From JANYLN01 sp041687575 (GTDB lineage Bacteria; Planctomycetota; Phycisphaerae; UBA1845; JANYLN01): a DNA stretch of 7,705 bases. Positions 5,900 through 7,705 of the stretch are shown here, piece by piece (position 1 is the first letter of the stretch; each line of letters begins with the position of its first letter). Position numbers and translations under genes: made by a program. Where the stretch lies: NCBI GenBank assembly GCA_041687575.1, contig JAWLBS010000256.1:1-7705 (forward strand), given 5' to 3'. A model generated the notes under the pieces. That model was not told the origin of the DNA. It worked only from the letters and a program-made list of their open reading frames with translations, and did not search any database.

Positions 5900-6883
5900 A
5901 TGGACGTCAAGGAAGCGCCAAGACAAACGGGTGTCCGCGTGCCCGCGCCCCCCGAATCGGGTGGTCTGGCTGACTGGGTGCGGCTGATCCGGCCGAACCA
6001 GTGGGTCAAGAACGTCTTCGTCTTCGCTCCGCTGATCTTTGCGCAGCTGAGCAGTCTGGCTGACATCGAGGCCGCCGCGGCGACCTTCATCGCGTTCTGC
6101 CTGCTCAGCAGCGGGGCCTATGCCCTCAACGATGTCCTTGACCGCCACGAGGATCGGCTGCACCCCCGCAAGCGGTACCGCCCGATCGCGGCCGGACGCA
6201 TCTCGGTCGCCACCGCGCTGCTGACCGCCGCGGGCCTGACAGTTGCCGGGCTGGTCCTGGCGGGGCTGGTGCACCGGTCGGTGATGGCGGCGGGTATCGC
6301 TTACGTCGTGCTGATGGTCCTGTACAACCTGGTTCTCAAGCGTCAGGTGATCCTGGATGTCTCGACAATCGCGATCGGCTTTCTGCTGCGGGCGATCGCG
6401 GGGGCCCTGGCGGTCCAGGTGCCGATCTCGCCCTGGCTGATGGTGTGCACCTACACCCTGTGCCTGTTCCTGGGTTTCGGCAAGCGTCAGTGCGAACTGG
6501 CCGCGTTCGACTCCGCCGCCGAGGCGGGCAACCACCGCGCCACGCTGCTGCACTACACCCCGCACCTGCTGTCGCACCTGCTGACCACCTCGGCCGGCAT
6601 CGCGATCGTGACCTTCCTGGTCTACACCCTCGATCCGGCGACCCAGGCGAAGTTCGGCGGCCACCTGCTGGTCTACACGACCCCGCTGGTCTTTTACGGG
6701 GTGTTCCGCTACACGATGCTCGTCCAGAGCGGCCGGCACAGCGGGCCCAACGAGGTCCTCCTGGCCGACAAGCCCTTCTTGGGGACCGTCCTCGCCTGGG
6801 CGCTGGCGGCGATCGTCATCGTATACCGGGGTCAGGAAATCCAGCAGTTCCTGCATACGTGGCTGGACCTGCAACCGAGGTAG
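5900..6883 (+). CDS. Decaprenyl-phosphate phosphoribosyltransferase-like UbiA-family membrane enzyme
   Basis: Enzymes of this UbiA branch (mycobacterial Rv3806c type) move 5-phosphoribose from PRPP to a polyprenyl phosphate at the inner membrane, the first step toward polyprenyl-linked pentose donors. The 327-residue protein has about eight or nine hydrophobic helices from residue 40 to 309. The subgroup signatures are RLIRPNQWVKNVFVFAPL (28-45), the Asp-rich NDVLDRHEDRLHPRKRYRPIAAG (77-99: Asn77, Asp78, Asp81, Asp85), YNLVLKRQVILDV (142-154, the second polar motif with Asp153), and LGFGKRQCEL (191-200). The HPxKRxRP block separates it from ubiquinone or heme prenyltransferases. The ATG at 5900 has no ribosome binding site but lies just after a -10-like box. 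The family 2 glycosyltransferase gene follows 9 nt later. The rest of the mycobacterial pathway (phosphatase, DprE1/DprE2 epimerase) is not in this window, so the final sugar is open. Confidence 0.92.
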   Translation: MDVKEAPRQTGVRVPAPPESGGLADWVRLIRPNQWVKNVFVFAPLIFAQLSSLADIEAAAATFIAFCLLSSGAYALNDVLDRHEDRLHPRKRYRPIAAGRISVATALLTAAGLTVAGLVLAGLVHRSVMAAGIAYVVLMVLYNLVLKRQVILDVSTIAIGFLLRAIAGALAVQVPISPWLMVCTYTLCLFLGFGKRQCELAAFDSAAEAGNHRATLLHYTPHLLSHLLTTSAGIAIVTFLVYTLDPATQAKFGGHLLVYTTPLVFYGVFRYTMLVQSGRHSGPNEVLLADKPFLGTVLAWALAAIVIVYRGQEIQQFLHTWLDLQPR

Positions 6884-6892
6884 TGTCTCCCG

Positions 6893-7648
6893 ATGGCCCA
6901 CAGCAGTGATTCAACGCCGCGATCCGGTCTGCTGCTGAGCATCATCATGCCCGCGTACAACGAGGCGGGCATCATCGCAGAGGTCCTCGACAAGGTTGCC
7001 GCCATCGAACTGCCGGTGGACCGCGAGATCCTCATCGTCGATGACGGCAGCCGCGACGGGACCTGCGAACAGGTTGAGGCCTGGATCGGGTGCCATCCGG
7101 CCGCGTGTGCCCGGCTGATCCGCCAGGGCGTCAACGGCGGCAAGGGCACGGCCGTGCGGACCGGCATCGGGGCCGCCGCCGGCGACCTGCTGCTGATCCA
7201 GGACGCCGACCTGGAGTACGATCCGGCCGACTACCCCCGGCTGCTGGCGCCGGTCCTGGCGGGCGAGGCGTCGGTCGTCTACGGGTCGCGGCTGAGTCAC
7301 CAGAGCCGGGGCAGCTGGATCGGTTTCACGCAGCGGTTCGCCAACCGGCTGCTGACGGCGCTGACGAATCTGCTGTGCGGGTCGCGCCTGACGGACATGG
7401 AAACGTGCTACAAACTGTTTCGCGCCGAAGCGATCAAGCCCCTGCGGCTGACGGCGCGGCGGTTCGACATCGAGCCGGAGATCACGATCAAGCTCCTGCG
7501 GTCGGGGGTGGATATCGTGGAGGTCCCCATTGCCTACCGCGCCCGCAGCAGGGCCGAGGGCAAGAAGATCAACTGGCGCGACGGCGTGGCCGGCCTGTGG
7601 GCGATCGTCCGGTTCCGGTTCGTTTCGCGGCTGCGGCAGGAGGGCTGA
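6893..7648 (+). CDS. Family 2 glycosyltransferase, DPM1-like polyprenyl-phosphate sugar transferase
   Basis: DPM1-type enzymes transfer a hexose (mannose or glucose) from a nucleotide sugar to a polyprenyl phosphate at the cytoplasmic membrane face. The 251-residue GT-A fold shows SIIMPAYNE (16-24), EILIVDDGSRDGT (45-57, with Asp50/Asp51), NGGKGTAVRTGI (81-92), the metal-binding QDAD (103-106), VYGSRL (129-134), LTDMETCYKLFRAE (166-179), and the C-terminal RFDIEPEITIKLLRSG plus EVPIAYRARSRAEGKKINWRDG (210-231). These last blocks are typical of the dolichol-phosphate mannosyltransferase branch. No C-terminal membrane helices follow, unlike GtrB/ArnC types. GAGG overlaps the upstream stop and is 12 nt from the ATG, a rather long spacing. 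The gene sits 9 nt after the UbiA-family gene, so both are likely on one message and act on the same lipid carrier. The exact sugar cannot be told from sequence. Confidence 0.93.
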   Translation: MAHSSDSTPRSGLLLSIIMPAYNEAGIIAEVLDKVAAIELPVDREILIVDDGSRDGTCEQVEAWIGCHPAACARLIRQGVNGGKGTAVRTGIGAAAGDLLLIQDADLEYDPADYPRLLAPVLAGEASVVYGSRLSHQSRGSWIGFTQRFANRLLTALTNLLCGSRLTDMETCYKLFRAEAIKPLRLTARRFDIEPEITIKLLRSGVDIVEVPIAYRARSRAEGKKINWRDGVAGLWAIVRFRFVSRLRQEG

Positions 7649-7693
7649 TCGTGGCGCTTCCCGGGTAGGGGCGTCGCAGGATTGAGAGAGATC

Positions 7694-7699
7694 AGGAGG
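7694..7699 (+). promoter_or_regulatory. Strong Shine-Dalgarno sequence at the right edge
   Basis: AGGAGG lies in a purine-rich run 46-51 nt after the glycosyltransferase stop, ending 6 nt before the window edge. A start codon would be expected at or just beyond the edge, so a further plus-strand gene of the same operon probably begins there. Confidence 0.55.
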
Positions 7700-7705
7700 G
7701 AGGGG

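Noticed and set aside
5882..6901. A 339-codon open frame on the minus strand opposite the UbiA-family gene
   Set aside because: Its translation is low-complexity Gln/Arg/Gly/His-rich sequence covering exactly the opposite gene, which has clear family motifs.
7651..7668. A five-codon frame GTG...TAG after the glycosyltransferase gene
   Set aside because: Too short and without support; the AGGAGG further on points to a start codon beyond the edge instead.

Overview
The window is GC-rich bacterial chromosomal DNA with five closely packed genes and one repeat-filled gap. No rRNA, tRNA, CRISPR array, transposase or phage gene is visible. The mix points to a planctomycete, possibly class Phycisphaerae: an exported TPR/HEAT protein with duplicated SbsA-type Ig-like domains, a histidine kinase with a large external domain, and dispersed GTCATCCTGA-type repeats. 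This placement rests on protein style and was not tested by a search.

Layout. Positions 2-4415 (+) look like one operon: an exported TPR/HEAT/Ig-like protein cut by the left edge, then (12 nt later) a membrane sensor histidine kinase, then (11-nt overlap) an OmpR/PhoB-type response regulator. Positions 4416-4715 hold no gene. They separate two convergent genes and carry three copies of a short repeat, several hairpins and an 11-bp direct repeat. The first repeat copy supplies the stop codon of the response regulator. Positions 4716-5666 (-) encode a UDP-glucuronate decarboxylase-like enzyme. Positions 5667-5899 are a divergent promoter region. Positions 5900-7648 (+) encode a decaprenyl-phosphate phosphoribosyltransferase-like UbiA-family membrane enzyme and, 9 nt later, a DPM1-like family 2 glycosyltransferase. 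A strong Shine-Dalgarno sequence at the right edge indicates that the operon continues.

How the genes may work together. The left operon is a complete two-component signalling unit with an exported protein-protein interaction module made just before it; the sensor also has a TPR-like helical stretch outside the membrane. The right half is a sugar-donor set: a nucleotide sugar (UDP-xylose) and two polyprenyl-phosphate-linked sugars (a pentose phosphate and a hexose). Such donors feed extracytoplasmic glycan or glycoprotein assembly. Whether the two halves are linked cannot be seen here.

I found no clear undescribed multi-gene system. The most unusual signals are the repeat cluster, whose arms change together around a constant core; a UDP-glucuronate decarboxylase homologue in which proline replaces the third glycine of the NAD-binding motif; and a UbiA-family gene whose best promoter would start transcription at the start codon itself.
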